NCBI GenBank assembly: GCA_041694515.1 | Contig: JASMSZ010000017.1 | Span: forward strand, 1-26,298 | Direction of reading: 5' to 3' | Length of the DNA: 26,298 bases | DNA from: Halanaerobium sp041694515 | GTDB lineage: Bacteria; Bacillota; Halanaerobiia; Halanaerobiales; Halanaerobiaceae | Part shown: piece after piece, positions 14,444-22,831 of the stretch | Numbering within the stretch: the stretch's first letter is position 1 | How the letters are laid out: each line of letters opens with the position of its first letter | The notes under the pieces: model-generated | The model's database searches: none | Told to the model about the DNA's origin: nothing | The model's input: only the letters and a program-made list of their open reading frames with translations | Translations under genes and position numbers: made by a program

Positions 14444-16075
14444 ATGTATATGTATAATTCAATAAAAAATAAGTTTAATAAAATTAAAGCATCTCATTTA
14501 ATTCTACTTTTTTTTATAATAAATATATTTTTTCTGACTAATTTTCCTTTTATACATTCTGATGAAGCTTGGTTGAGCGGGCTTTCAAGACAAATTATGC
14601 AGACTGAAAATTTAGCGAGCACTGAATCCTTCTTTGATCTGCTGCCCCGTCATCCTCATGCAGTTAAAATCTTCTTTCATCTGCTGCAGATTATCTTTAT
14701 CAAGCTTTTTGACTATCAAATTTTTACATTTCGCTTGATTTCTCTAGTGGCAGGAAGTGTCAGCCTTTATATCTTTTATAAAATATCATTTTTAATTACA
14801 AATTCAAAGAAGTTAAGTCTGTCTGCTTTAATAATTCTGGCTGCTGACATTCATTTTATTTACAGCTCTCATCTGGCCCGTCAGGAAATTATTTTAGTTC
14901 TATTCTTCCTCTCAGTATTTTATTATTTTTTAAAAAATATTGATTCTAAAAATGCTGATAATTATTATTTAAAATCAGGTCATTCAGTCCAAAAAGATTT
15001 TATTTTGGGACTTATTCTGGGATTAGCAATTGGTTTTCATCCTAATGCCTTTATTATTTCAATGCCTTTAATCTTAATCTACAGCTGGAATTTAATTTTT
15101 AATCAAAAAACTACATTTAAAAATTATCTCAGCTTTGGAGCAGCCCTGACTCTAACTGCTCTGTTATTTATTTATTTAAGTTTTCAATTTGATCCTAATT
15201 TTATTAGTAATTACAGCAGTTATGGTGCCCGACTGGGGGTTTTAGATTCTTTTTTAATCAAACTAGAAAATCTAAAAGCATTTTATCTAAAATTATTTTA
15301 TAGAGTCAGTGGTACTTATTATATTCCTCCAATAAAATTTCAACTTATATTTTTTACTGCAGTAATTACAGTTTCAATAATAAAATCTATTTTTAGCAGA
15401 TTTAAAAAAGATAGAATTAATATTTATTTACTTTTGACTCTGCTGGGTCTTAATCTTGGGTATTTAATAATAGGCAGATACAACCAGACCTCAATTATTT
15501 TTATTTTACCTGCTGCCTATCTCATATTTATAAATATGATAAAAAATTTAAATCCCAAATTTAGGGGATCACTAGTATTGATTTTAATAATAATTTTATT
15601 GCTGAACACTGGTTTCACAATAATTAAGGACAGCCATTATAATTATCAGGATTATCTGCATCAGATTGCAGAAGTAGTACCGCAGGAAGCTCGGGTTTTA
15701 GCTAATTTAAATACTGATTACTATTTTGAAAATGGAAGCCTTTATGATTATAGGAATCTGGAATATTTGGAGGAAAACAAACTCTCCTTTGCTGACTATA
15801 TTAACAAAAATAAAATCGAATATATAATTTATCCTGAAGAAATGGATTTTATTTATAACAGCCGTCCCAGCTGGAATATCCTTTATGGTAATCTTTATCC
15901 CTATTATTCTGAGATGCAGCAGTTTTTAAAACAGAAAACAAAGCTGATTAAAATATTTAGCAGCTCTACTTATGGAATGAGAATTGTTAGAAAAATAGGT
16001 CAAAAAGATTGGTCGGTTAAAATTTATAAGGTTAATTCTGCAGCCGGGTCTGAAGCTGTTCAAAAAGCTGATTAA
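14444..16075 (+). CDS. ArnT/PMT-like polytopic glycosyltransferase (GT-C fold), 543 aa
   Basis: A large membrane protein with about ten or more helices. After the first helix an external loop carries HSDEAWLSGLSRQIM, with Asp40-Glu41 in the position of the catalytic acidic pair of GT-C enzymes such as ArnT and protein O-mannosyltransferases. A second loop, LPRHPHAVKIFFHLL, also fits the family. Such enzymes use polyprenyl-phosphate sugars and glycosylate lipid A, protein or polymer outside the membrane. A C-terminal globular part follows (about 400-543). It is convergent with, and overlaps by 44 bp, the last gene of the amino-sugar operon, which encodes a matching DPM/ArnC-like enzyme. AAGGAGCATCTTTGT precedes ATG 14444; an ATG two codons later is equally possible. 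Donor and acceptor are unknown. Confidence 0.75.
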   Translation: MYMYNSIKNKFNKIKASHLILLFFIINIFFLTNFPFIHSDEAWLSGLSRQIMQTENLASTESFFDLLPRHPHAVKIFFHLLQIIFIKLFDYQIFTFRLISLVAGSVSLYIFYKISFLITNSKKLSLSALIILAADIHFIYSSHLARQEIILVLFFLSVFYYFLKNIDSKNADNYYLKSGHSVQKDFILGLILGLAIGFHPNAFIISMPLILIYSWNLIFNQKTTFKNYLSFGAALTLTALLFIYLSFQFDPNFISNYSSYGARLGVLDSFLIKLENLKAFYLKLFYRVSGTYYIPPIKFQLIFFTAVITVSIIKSIFSRFKKDRINIYLLLTLLGLNLGYLIIGRYNQTSIIFILPAAYLIFINMIKNLNPKFRGSLVLILIIILLLNTGFTIIKDSHYNYQDYLHQIAEVVPQEARVLANLNTDYYFENGSLYDYRNLEYLEENKLSFADYINKNKIEYIIYPEEMDFIYNSRPSWNILYGNLYPYYSEMQQFLKQKTKLIKIFSSSTYGMRIVRKIGQKDWSVKIYKVNSAAGSEAVQKAD

Positions 16076-16799
16076 ATTCTCTGCTGCTGCGTTTTCGAGG
16101 ATGGGGCAGCTTATTATCCACCAGTTCTATAATCTCTCCAGGTTCATTTTTCATGAGTACTATCCTTTCCGAAAGAAAAACTGCCTCTCTGATATCATGA
16201 GTCACAAAGATAATTGTCTTATCTTCTTCCTGCCAGAGCTGAGCTAAAAGCTGCTGCAGTTCCTGTCTTGTCTGACTGTCTACACTACCAAAAGGCTCAT
16301 CCATCAGCATTATCTCTCCCTCTGCAGCCAGAGTTCTTGCCAGCGCCACCCGCTGCTTCATCCCACCAGATAGCTGATGTGGATAATAATCCTGATAACT
16401 TTTAAGCTTAACTTCATTTAAATATTTTAATGACTTTTCTTTAATCTGTCTTTTAGTTAGTTTTATATTTTTATTTTTAGCAGAAGCCTTAACCGCAAAA
16501 CTGATATTATCAATTACCGTCTGCCAGGAAAAAAGCTGTTCAAATTCCTGAAAAAGCATAATACGATCTAGACCAGAATCTTCAATCAGCTGCTCATTTT
16601 TAAGAAGTTTTCCCTTTTCTGATTTAATAAATCCGGCAATAATTTTAAGCAGAGTTGACTTACCACAGCCGGAAGGTCCTAAAATTGTCAAAAACTCATT
16701 TTTTTTAATTTGTAGATTAATATCTTTTAAAGCTATCTTCTTCCCTTTTTCTGTGTTAAAACTCTTAGCTATATTTTTAAGTTCTAAATAGAAGCTCAT
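16032..16799 (-). CDS. NitT/TauT-family ABC transporter ATPase, second system, 255 aa
   Basis: An ABC ATPase with Walker A GPSGCGKST (41-49), Q-loop MLFQEFEQLFSWQTV (Gln84), signature LSGGMKQR (143-150), Walker B IMLMDEPFGSVD (163-174) and H-loop VTHDIREA (His201). The branch is that of sulfonate, nitrate and pyrimidine-precursor importers. I start it at ATG 16799, which overlaps the permease stop codon as ATGA, a classic translational coupling; an in-frame ATG at 16814 would overlap the permease more. It is the last gene of the seven-gene operon, and its final 44 bp overlap the end of the convergent membrane glycosyltransferase gene. Confidence 0.88.
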   Translation of the reverse strand: MSFYLELKNIAKSFNTEKGKKIALKDINLQIKKNEFLTILGPSGCGKSTLLKIIAGFIKSEKGKLLKNEQLIEDSGLDRIMLFQEFEQLFSWQTVIDNISFAVKASAKNKNIKLTKRQIKEKSLKYLNEVKLKSYQDYYPHQLSGGMKQRVALARTLAAEGEIMLMDEPFGSVDSQTRQELQQLLAQLWQEEDKTIIFVTHDIREAVFLSERIVLMKNEPGEIIELVDNKLPHPRKRSSREFNQLFEQLQTRLQN

Positions 16800-17566
16800 T
16801 TTAACATGCCCCATTTCCGAACTGTATTTGTTTCTAATTTCTTGAATATAAAATCCTCAACTGTAACTCCAATAAAAATAATTACAATTATTCCTGCAAA
16901 AACACCAGGGAGATCAAAAAAAACTCTCTTTTGAAAAATATACCAGCCCAGTCCTCCCAGACTATTTATAGCTCCAAAAAGCATTTCTGCACTGATTAAA
17001 GCCCGCCAGGACCTGGCCCATGCTATTTTTAAACCAGAAATAAAGTAGGGAAATGAAGCTGGAATTAATATTTTAAACATAAATTCTAATTTATTTAAGC
17101 GATAATTTTTGGCAATTAGAGTGTAAATATCCGGTATAGAATTAAATCCTGTACTCAAGTTTAAAATTAAGGGCCATAAAACTGAGTGAATTATCACAAT
17201 CAAAATTGCAGTTTTACCAGAGCCAAACCAGATTAATATTAAAGGCATCAGTGCAATTCCCGGCAGTGGATGAGCCAGAGCTGTTAAAGTATCAATTAAT
17301 CCATCAGCATATTTAGAAAAATAAGCTGTCAGTGCTAAAATTAAAGCAGCAGCCGCAGCAATAATTAAACCCTGAATAATAATTGAAAGAGAAAAAGCAA
17401 TCTGTTTGACCAAAGTTCCATCTTTTAATGATTTAAGTAATGCCAGAAAGATTTGATCCAGTCCGGGAAATATTAGATCAGAAAATAAACCGCTCCAGGC
17501 TGTCAGCTGCCAGAAAAGAGCCAGGACTGTAACCCAAACTAGACGCTGCCGATATTTATTTTCCAT
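16796..17566 (-). CDS. NitT/TauT-family ABC transporter permease, second system, 256 aa
   Basis: An inner-membrane permease with about six helices. The EAA loop that meets the ATPase reads IAKNYRLNKLEFMFKILIPAS; it lacks the usual Ala-rich start but keeps the FxxILIPASFPYFISGLKIA ending. The helix after it has RALISAEMLFGAINSLGGLGWY, typical of SsuC/TauC-type permeases. It overlaps the binding-protein gene by 11 bp and the ATPase gene by 4 bp, so the three are translated together. It is distinct from the TauC-like gene at 9160: the sequences differ widely, so it is not a recent duplicate. Substrate unknown. Confidence 0.86.
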   Translation of the reverse strand: MENKYRQRLVWVTVLALFWQLTAWSGLFSDLIFPGLDQIFLALLKSLKDGTLVKQIAFSLSIIIQGLIIAAAAALILALTAYFSKYADGLIDTLTALAHPLPGIALMPLILIWFGSGKTAILIVIIHSVLWPLILNLSTGFNSIPDIYTLIAKNYRLNKLEFMFKILIPASFPYFISGLKIAWARSWRALISAEMLFGAINSLGGLGWYIFQKRVFFDLPGVFAGIIVIIFIGVTVEDFIFKKLETNTVRKWGMLK

Positions 17567-18566
17567 CCTGTTCTGCCCCCTCTAAAACAGTTTCCTTTTT
17601 TTCTGTCACTAACTCTTCGGTAAAAATTAGTTCAGAGCGCTGATAATTATTTTCTTTTAAATATCCTTCAGCTGTCATAAAGGCTAAAAATTCTTCCAAC
17701 CCCTTAATTTTAGAGGTAAACTCCATTCCAGGCCAGTTTAAATATTCTTTCATTTCTGCTGCAGTCAGATTGTAATTATCTGCTAAAATATCTGCTGCTT
17801 GAGGCTGCTGATTAATAAAATTAAGAGCTTCAGTTAGAGCTTCTAAAAAGACTTTATAATTTTTAGACTGCTGCTGGTAAAATTCTTCTGTACTGACTCC
17901 AACAATAAAAGTAAATTCGCCTCCAAAAGCTTCTTTTCCACTTAAAATCTTTTTAATCCCCTTTTCTTTACTTTCTAAAAACAAATAAGGGGGAGAAGCA
18001 AAGTGGGCACTCACTTCCCTGCCGGCAAGCAGAGCATTCATTGCATCAGGATGATTCATTGTTAAAAGCTGATCGTCAAATTTATTTACCTCTGCAAAAT
18101 CTCTCTCTACTGCCATAGATAGTAAAATATGCTGTATACTCCCCGGCTGCGGCAGAGCAATTCTATCTTCAGCTTTAAAATCTGCCAGAGAATTAATATA
18201 TTTTCGATTGGTCATTAATCCAAGCGGACTTTCAGATAGTCCGGAAATTATTTTCCACTTCATCCCTTTATCTCGGGCAATCAAAAAGGGTGGTATTGCC
18301 ATAAAAGCAATATCAACTTCTCCAGCCAGCACTGCTTCTCTAATAGCTGTAGTATTGCTGAGCTGTTTCCATTCAACTTCTAAAGAAGGATCTGCCTTTT
18401 CTAACAGGCTGAGCTCTTTGATCAGCTGTACGGGTGCATAGGCCAGGCCGTACTGTTCAGCAATAGTAAGTTTTGTTTGATCAGCTGCATAATCTTGAAT
18501 ACTACAAGCTGATGCTAAAAAAATAATTAAAAACAACATTACAATAATCAAAATATATTTTTTCAT
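17556..18566 (-). CDS. NMT1/TauA-like substrate-binding lipoprotein, second system, 336 aa
   Basis: A binding lipoprotein with signal peptide and lipobox ASAC (Cys21). The mature domain has LTIAEQYGLAYAPVQLI, AIREAVLAGEVDIAFMAIPP, and a DALLAG-like stretch (MNALLAGREVSAHFASPPY) typical of the NMT1/SsuA/ThiY-type fold. The C-terminal part is charged, ending in a Glu/Lys-rich tail. It captures a small organic or inorganic ion, not recognisable from sequence. The gene lies 23 bp after the ATP-grasp gene and overlaps the permease start. ATG at 18566 follows CAGGAGTGTAATA. Its presence in a sugar operon is unexpected; the imported solute might feed the ATP-grasp ligase, but that is a guess. Confidence 0.82.
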   Translation of the reverse strand: MKKYILIIVMLFLIIFLASACSIQDYAADQTKLTIAEQYGLAYAPVQLIKELSLLEKADPSLEVEWKQLSNTTAIREAVLAGEVDIAFMAIPPFLIARDKGMKWKIISGLSESPLGLMTNRKYINSLADFKAEDRIALPQPGSIQHILLSMAVERDFAEVNKFDDQLLTMNHPDAMNALLAGREVSAHFASPPYLFLESKEKGIKKILSGKEAFGGEFTFIVGVSTEEFYQQQSKNYKVFLEALTEALNFINQQPQAADILADNYNLTAAEMKEYLNWPGMEFTSKIKGLEEFLAFMTAEGYLKENNYQRSELIFTEELVTEKKETVLEGAEQDGK

Positions 18567-18589
18567 TATTACACTCCTGGCTCAACTAT

Positions 18590-19834
18590 TTAAAAATTTT
18601 CTCCAATTTCTCTTAAAACAAGGTTTTTGCCATTTTGATCTCTAATTTTTAAATTATCATAAACAGCTGTTACTCTCTGCCTCAGATCTTTTTTATTATC
18701 TGCAGCAGCTATAAAATAACCAGCTCTGGCAGTAGCATTCTCAATATTTGGTATTCTTTCTCCCGGCTGATAATTAAATCCTGCTTTTAAAACACCAGTT
18801 AATTTTAAAAGTTCTGAACTGGATGTGCGCTCAATAATCTTTCCTGGTTCAGCAAAGAAAAGCTGAGAAGAAAGATATTTCAAATTATCCTCTAAAGAAT
18901 AACTATTTAAAGCTGAGCTGTCAATTTTTTCCCCGGCAGCCAGCTGCACCATCATTTTTAAAATATCAACACCTGTCAGCTGAGGCATAAAATCTCCTTC
19001 ATAAGCTCCACCTATTCTGCAGGCTATTTCATTAACCTTAATTCCTTTTTCACCTATTAAAAACTGAAAATAGATAGGACCATTTTCAATAGCAAATTCA
19101 TCAATAATTTTTTGGCTCAGCTTTTCAATCTGTTCTCTATATTCTTTCAAATATTTAGATGGGAAAAAGTGAGATGAACAGATACCAATATGCATATCTT
19201 CCTCAAAACGCAGTCTATCTGTTACTGTTAAGAGCTTTGATCTGCCATCTATGACCCAGCCGCTGACAGTAATTTCGTCTGATTTATAATATTCCTCCAC
19301 TAAGATTTCATTTTCTCTAGAAAAGCTTAAAACTTCGTTAAATTTTTCTCTAATCTGAGCAGTAGAATCTAATTTAAAAACACCCCGCTGACCCTGGCTG
19401 TCCAGCGGTTTAACCACTAAAGGTCTTTTGAAATCATTTAAATCCTGCTCAGAAAAATTTTGGGGCAAAATTTTATATTTAACTGTTGGAATTTCTGCTG
19501 CTGAAAATTTATTTTTCATTACCTTTTTGTTAGTTACGGCCTCTGCTGTTTCAACTGAAATATATTGATTTAAATTCAGCCTTTCTGCCACCTGAGCTGC
19601 TGTATAAACAGGCTGATCTGTTCCAGAAGTCAGTACTCCATCTACTCTGTATTTCCTGGCAGTTTTAAGATTAGCTTTGTAATCAAAAGTGCTGCTATCA
19701 GATGCAAAATCAGCTATTTTTTTACCGGGAGCATCAGAATAATAATCTGAAATTACAACCTGATATCCCATTTCTTTTGCTTTTTTTATTAAACTGAGCT
19801 GACCACTGCCTCCACCCAGAATTAAAAGTCTCAT
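18590..19834 (-). CDS. ATP-grasp carboxylate-amine ligase family protein, 414 aa
   Basis: A three-part ATP-grasp enzyme of 414 residues. A pre-ATP-grasp Rossmann-like domain begins RLLILGGGSGQLSLIKKAKEMG and carries VLTSGTDQPVYTAAQVAE. The ATP-grasp core has PLVVKPLDSQGQRGV (about 138-152), EYYKSDEITVSGWV, and the metal-binding IKVNEIACRIGG (about 262-273). A C-terminal biotin-carboxylase-like domain follows. Members join a carboxylate, often an amino acid, to an amine or other nucleophile through an acyl phosphate. In this operon the 4-amino group of the sugar made by the aminotransferase is an attractive acceptor, but this is inference. It lies 19 bp after the glycosyltransferase gene. ATG at 19834 follows AGAGGAATATACT. 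Confidence 0.82.
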   Translation of the reverse strand: MRLLILGGGSGQLSLIKKAKEMGYQVVISDYYSDAPGKKIADFASDSSTFDYKANLKTARKYRVDGVLTSGTDQPVYTAAQVAERLNLNQYISVETAEAVTNKKVMKNKFSAAEIPTVKYKILPQNFSEQDLNDFKRPLVVKPLDSQGQRGVFKLDSTAQIREKFNEVLSFSRENEILVEEYYKSDEITVSGWVIDGRSKLLTVTDRLRFEEDMHIGICSSHFFPSKYLKEYREQIEKLSQKIIDEFAIENGPIYFQFLIGEKGIKVNEIACRIGGAYEGDFMPQLTGVDILKMMVQLAAGEKIDSSALNSYSLEDNLKYLSSQLFFAEPGKIIERTSSSELLKLTGVLKAGFNYQPGERIPNIENATARAGYFIAAADNKKDLRQRVTAVYDNLKIRDQNGKNLVLREIGENF

Positions 19835-19853
19835 AGTATATTCCTCTTTCTAA

Positions 19854-20606
19854 TTAGCTTTTATTATTTTTGAAAGTACTTTCTGCAATTATGTACTGCT
19901 CTTTATCTGAGCGTAAATATTTTAATAAAGGTAATCTGCCGTAATATAGATAAAGTTTTAGAAATAACTTTAAAAGTTTTAAAAAATTATAATTTGATTC
20001 ACCATATTTTCTCTGCTGCTGTTTAGTATAAATATTTGCTATTTCAGGTTTTTCTCTGAGTATTACAGCCGAAATATAAATAAATGATTTATCAGCTGCA
20101 GTGATTTTTCCCATCATTTCCCGGCTGATAATTCTAAAACTGCTGACTCTGATATTTTTAGGTTTTGAAGTTATCAAATTAAATAATCGATTAGTTAGTT
20201 TTGAACCAAGCCTTCGGTAAAAACTATATTTTCTGCCTTTGGGAATGGCATAAACAACATCAAAACCTTCTTTAATCTTTTGGTAGAGTCCAACTATATC
20301 CTGAGGCTGATGCTGCAGATCATCATCCATTGTAATAATATAATCTCCAGCAGCATAATTAAAGCCGCAAAAAATAGCATTCTGCTGACCAAAATTTTGG
20401 GCCAGACGAATGCCTTTTACTCTGCTGTCCTGATTGTGCAGTTCTAAAATCTGATTATAACTCTTATCTGAACTATTATCATCAACAAAAATAAGCTCAA
20501 TTTTAAAATTATTGGCAGAGGCTGTTTTTTTTAGAGCCGAATAAAGTTCTTCCAGAGAATTTTCGCCATTATAAACCGGTACTACAATTGAAATTAAATC
20601 ACCCAT
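19854..20606 (-). CDS. GT2 polyprenyl-phosphate glycosyltransferase (DPM/ArnC-like), 250 aa
   Basis: A GT-A glycosyltransferase of family 2. It starts ISIVVPVYNGENSLEEL, then IFVDDNSSDKSY, and the metal/nucleotide motif ITMDDDLQHQPQD (DDD 94-96), with LAQNFGQQNAIFCGFNYAAGDY, all typical of dolichol- or undecaprenyl-phosphate sugar transferases (DPM1, ArnC, GtrB). At 250 residues it lacks the C-terminal two-helix membrane domain of ArnC and GtrB and so is like soluble DPM1; a C-terminal LKLFLKLYLYYGRLPLLKYL stretch may be amphipathic. It probably loads a nucleotide-activated sugar, here a dTDP-amino sugar, on undecaprenyl phosphate. The gene begins 3 bp after the aminotransferase stop, whose end supplies the AGGAG site. 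Confidence 0.85.
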   Translation of the reverse strand: MGDLISIVVPVYNGENSLEELYSALKKTASANNFKIELIFVDDNSSDKSYNQILELHNQDSRVKGIRLAQNFGQQNAIFCGFNYAAGDYIITMDDDLQHQPQDIVGLYQKIKEGFDVVYAIPKGRKYSFYRRLGSKLTNRLFNLITSKPKNIRVSSFRIISREMMGKITAADKSFIYISAVILREKPEIANIYTKQQQRKYGESNYNFLKLLKLFLKLYLYYGRLPLLKYLRSDKEQYIIAESTFKNNKS

Positions 20607-20609
20607 ACT

Positions 20610-21773
20610 CTACACTCCTGCCTGCTTTATTTTTTTAAATATACCTCTTAAAGCTGCAGTAATATATTCTAAATCTGCTGAAGATAAATCAGGGTAAATA
20701 GGAAGTCGAAGCAGTCTGGCTGCAATTTTATTTGTATTCTCCAGATCTTTTTTATGATAGCCGATTTTTCTTCCCATTGGTGAAGCATGCAGCGGCTGAA
20801 AATGAAAGGTTGCTTCAACTCCATTTTCTCTGAGCTTCTGCAGAACAAAATCTCTTATCTTTTGACTCCTAAATTTCAAATAATATATGTGATAATTACT
20901 CTGCCTAGCTGCAGGTACAGATGAAATCATCTCCAAAAAATCTTCAGTTAAAAATTCTTTTAAATGCTGATTATAATAATCAAATATTTTTTTTCTTTCT
21001 AAAGTGATTTTATCCAGCTCTTCCAGCTGAGCAAATAAAAGAGCCATCAAAATATCTGAAGGAAGATAACTTGAACCTTCTCCAACCCAGTCATATTTAT
21101 CGATTTCTCCCCGCAGAAAGCGGGAGCGATTGGTTCCCTTTTCTCTTATAATTTCTGCCCTCTCAATTATTTTCGGCTGCTTTGAATTAATAATCAAGGC
21201 TCCACCTTCACCACTGACAAAATTTTTGCTGCCGTGAAAGCTGTAGCAGCCAAAATCACCCAGGCTGCCTGCTGCCTGCTCTTTATAAAAACTATTAACA
21301 GCATGGGCAGCATCTTCTATAATGAATAAATCATTTTCAGCTGCAATTTCCTTAATCTGATCCATCTCACAGCTGACCCCGGCATAGTGAACAGGAATAA
21401 CAGCTTTTGTTCTAGTGGTAATTTTAGCTTCAAAATCAGTTGGATCAAGATTAAAGGTATCAGACTTAATTTCTGCAAAAACAGGACTGGCTCCTTCTTT
21501 AAGCACTGCATTTGCTGTAGAGCTAAAAGTAAAAGAAGGCATAATGACTTCATCCCCTTCTTTTAACTCAATTAGCTGAGCTGCCATTTCCAGAGCATGG
21601 GTAGCTGAAGTGGTCATTAAAACCCTATTTAATGCAAATTTTTCTTCTAAAAACTCACTCACTTTCTGAGTATAAAAACCATCACCACTCAAGCTCCCTC
21701 TTGAAAGTGCATCATTTATATAATATTTTTCTTTTCCAGTTAAATAAACTTTATTAAAAGCTATTTGTCGCAT
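20610..21773 (-). CDS. wecE: WecE/RffA-type dTDP-4-keto-6-deoxyglucose aminotransferase, 387 aa
   Basis: A PLP enzyme of the DegT/DnrJ/EryC1 family. TSATHALEMAA and EDAAHAV (Asp154) bind cofactor, and Lys183 in SFHGSKNF forms the aldimine. The segment REKGTNRSRFLRGEIDKYDW followed by GEGSSYLPSDILMALLFAQLE closely follows E. coli WecE/RffA, rather than ArnB or PseC. WecE converts dTDP-4-keto-6-deoxy-D-glucose and glutamate to dTDP-4-amino-4,6-dideoxy-D-galactose (dTDP-Fuc4N). The substrate would come from RfbB, encoded at 22832-23791. It lies 19 bp after the LysR gene and 3 bp before the glycosyltransferase. ATG at 21773 follows GGAGTAATTTTTA. The exact stereochemistry of the product is inferred from the family. 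Confidence 0.87.
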   Translation of the reverse strand: MRQIAFNKVYLTGKEKYYINDALSRGSLSGDGFYTQKVSEFLEEKFALNRVLMTTSATHALEMAAQLIELKEGDEVIMPSFTFSSTANAVLKEGASPVFAEIKSDTFNLDPTDFEAKITTRTKAVIPVHYAGVSCEMDQIKEIAAENDLFIIEDAAHAVNSFYKEQAAGSLGDFGCYSFHGSKNFVSGEGGALIINSKQPKIIERAEIIREKGTNRSRFLRGEIDKYDWVGEGSSYLPSDILMALLFAQLEELDKITLERKKIFDYYNQHLKEFLTEDFLEMISSVPAARQSNYHIYYLKFRSQKIRDFVLQKLRENGVEATFHFQPLHASPMGRKIGYHKKDLENTNKIAARLLRLPIYPDLSSADLEYITAALRGIFKKIKQAGV

Positions 21774-21792
21774 TAAAAATTACTCCGATCCT

Positions 21793-22683
21793 TTAATAAC
21801 AAATATGTTTGCCCAGTTTTTTAAAATTGGCTATAAATTCTTTTACATTTTCTGTCAGAAATTCAGCTTTTTTATTAATCATATAAATATCATAATCTAA
21901 ATCATAATCAGTAATTCTGGAGACATTAATTTCTTTGGCGCTAAATTCGTCTCTAACCGCATTATATGGAACAAAAGCAGCACCATAACCTTTGCGCACC
22001 AGAGTCTTAATAGCCTCTGTAGAATCAAGCTGAGAAATCACCTCTATTTCGGAAAAATTACTTCCCAAATCTGCTAGAGCATCCTTGAAATTCTCTTTGA
22101 TTATGCAGTCCTCTTTTAAAATCACAAATTTATAATCTAAAACCTCTTGCAGTTCAACTTTTTCCGGCAGATCAAAAGCGGGTGGAGAAATCAAAACTAC
22201 CTTTTCGTTAATTACTTCCTCTGAATGCAAATTCTCTGCCTGAGCTGGGTGAGTTGTAAAACCAATTTCGCAGATATCACTTAAAACATCCTGCTCAATT
22301 TTATCTGAAGAAGCAGAAACCAGATTATATTTATGATTTGGAAACTTAAACTGCATATTTAAAATGGCACAGGGAAGACAGTAAGTGGCAATTGTATGTT
22401 CACCTTCTATTTTGATTTCTCTGCTTTCCTGCTCATTTAAATCAGAGAGCATTTTATTATAAGTTCGAATTATATTATCTGCATATTTTAATACTATCTC
22501 TCCAGATTTTGTTAATTTAACTCCTCGGTTGCTGCGGATGAAAAGTCTTTCCCCCAGTGAATCTTCCAATTTCTGTATCTGCTGACTTAAAGCAGGCTGA
22601 GATATATGAGAATTATTTGCTACTTTAGAAATGCTTTTTATTTTGGCTATCTCTTGAAAATATTCAAGACTTTCAATATGCAT
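21793..22683 (-). CDS. LysR-family transcriptional regulator, 296 aa
   Basis: A full-length LysR regulator. The N-terminal winged HTH (about 1-60) has LEYFQEIAKIKSISKVANNSHISQPALSQQIQKLE-type sequence in two parts: the recognition helix is SQPALSQQIQKLEDSLGERLF. The effector domain (about 90-290) is the usual periplasmic-binding-protein-like fold and carries several Cys (CLPC near 107-110, one near 147, one near 204), which is more than usual and may allow redox sensing. It is the first gene of the operon lysR-wecE-GT2-ATP-grasp-ABC transporter, not divergent from it as LysR genes usually are. ATG at 22683 follows GAGAGGGTGTATTT. The signal is unknown; it could be the ABC transporter's solute. 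Confidence 0.87.
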   Translation of the reverse strand: MHIESLEYFQEIAKIKSISKVANNSHISQPALSQQIQKLEDSLGERLFIRSNRGVKLTKSGEIVLKYADNIIRTYNKMLSDLNEQESREIKIEGEHTIATYCLPCAILNMQFKFPNHKYNLVSASSDKIEQDVLSDICEIGFTTHPAQAENLHSEEVINEKVVLISPPAFDLPEKVELQEVLDYKFVILKEDCIIKENFKDALADLGSNFSEIEVISQLDSTEAIKTLVRKGYGAAFVPYNAVRDEFSAKEINVSRITDYDLDYDIYMINKKAEFLTENVKEFIANFKKLGKHICY

Positions 22684-22831
22684 AAATACACCCTCTCATA
22701 GTCTATAAAATAAAATTTTGAAGATATTGTTTTTAACTAATGTTCTTAATTAATTATATTATTAATCAAGCTAAATAACAAGGAGTTAATCGCAAAAGAT
22801 GGATAATATTTAAAATCTGTATTTTTTTAAC

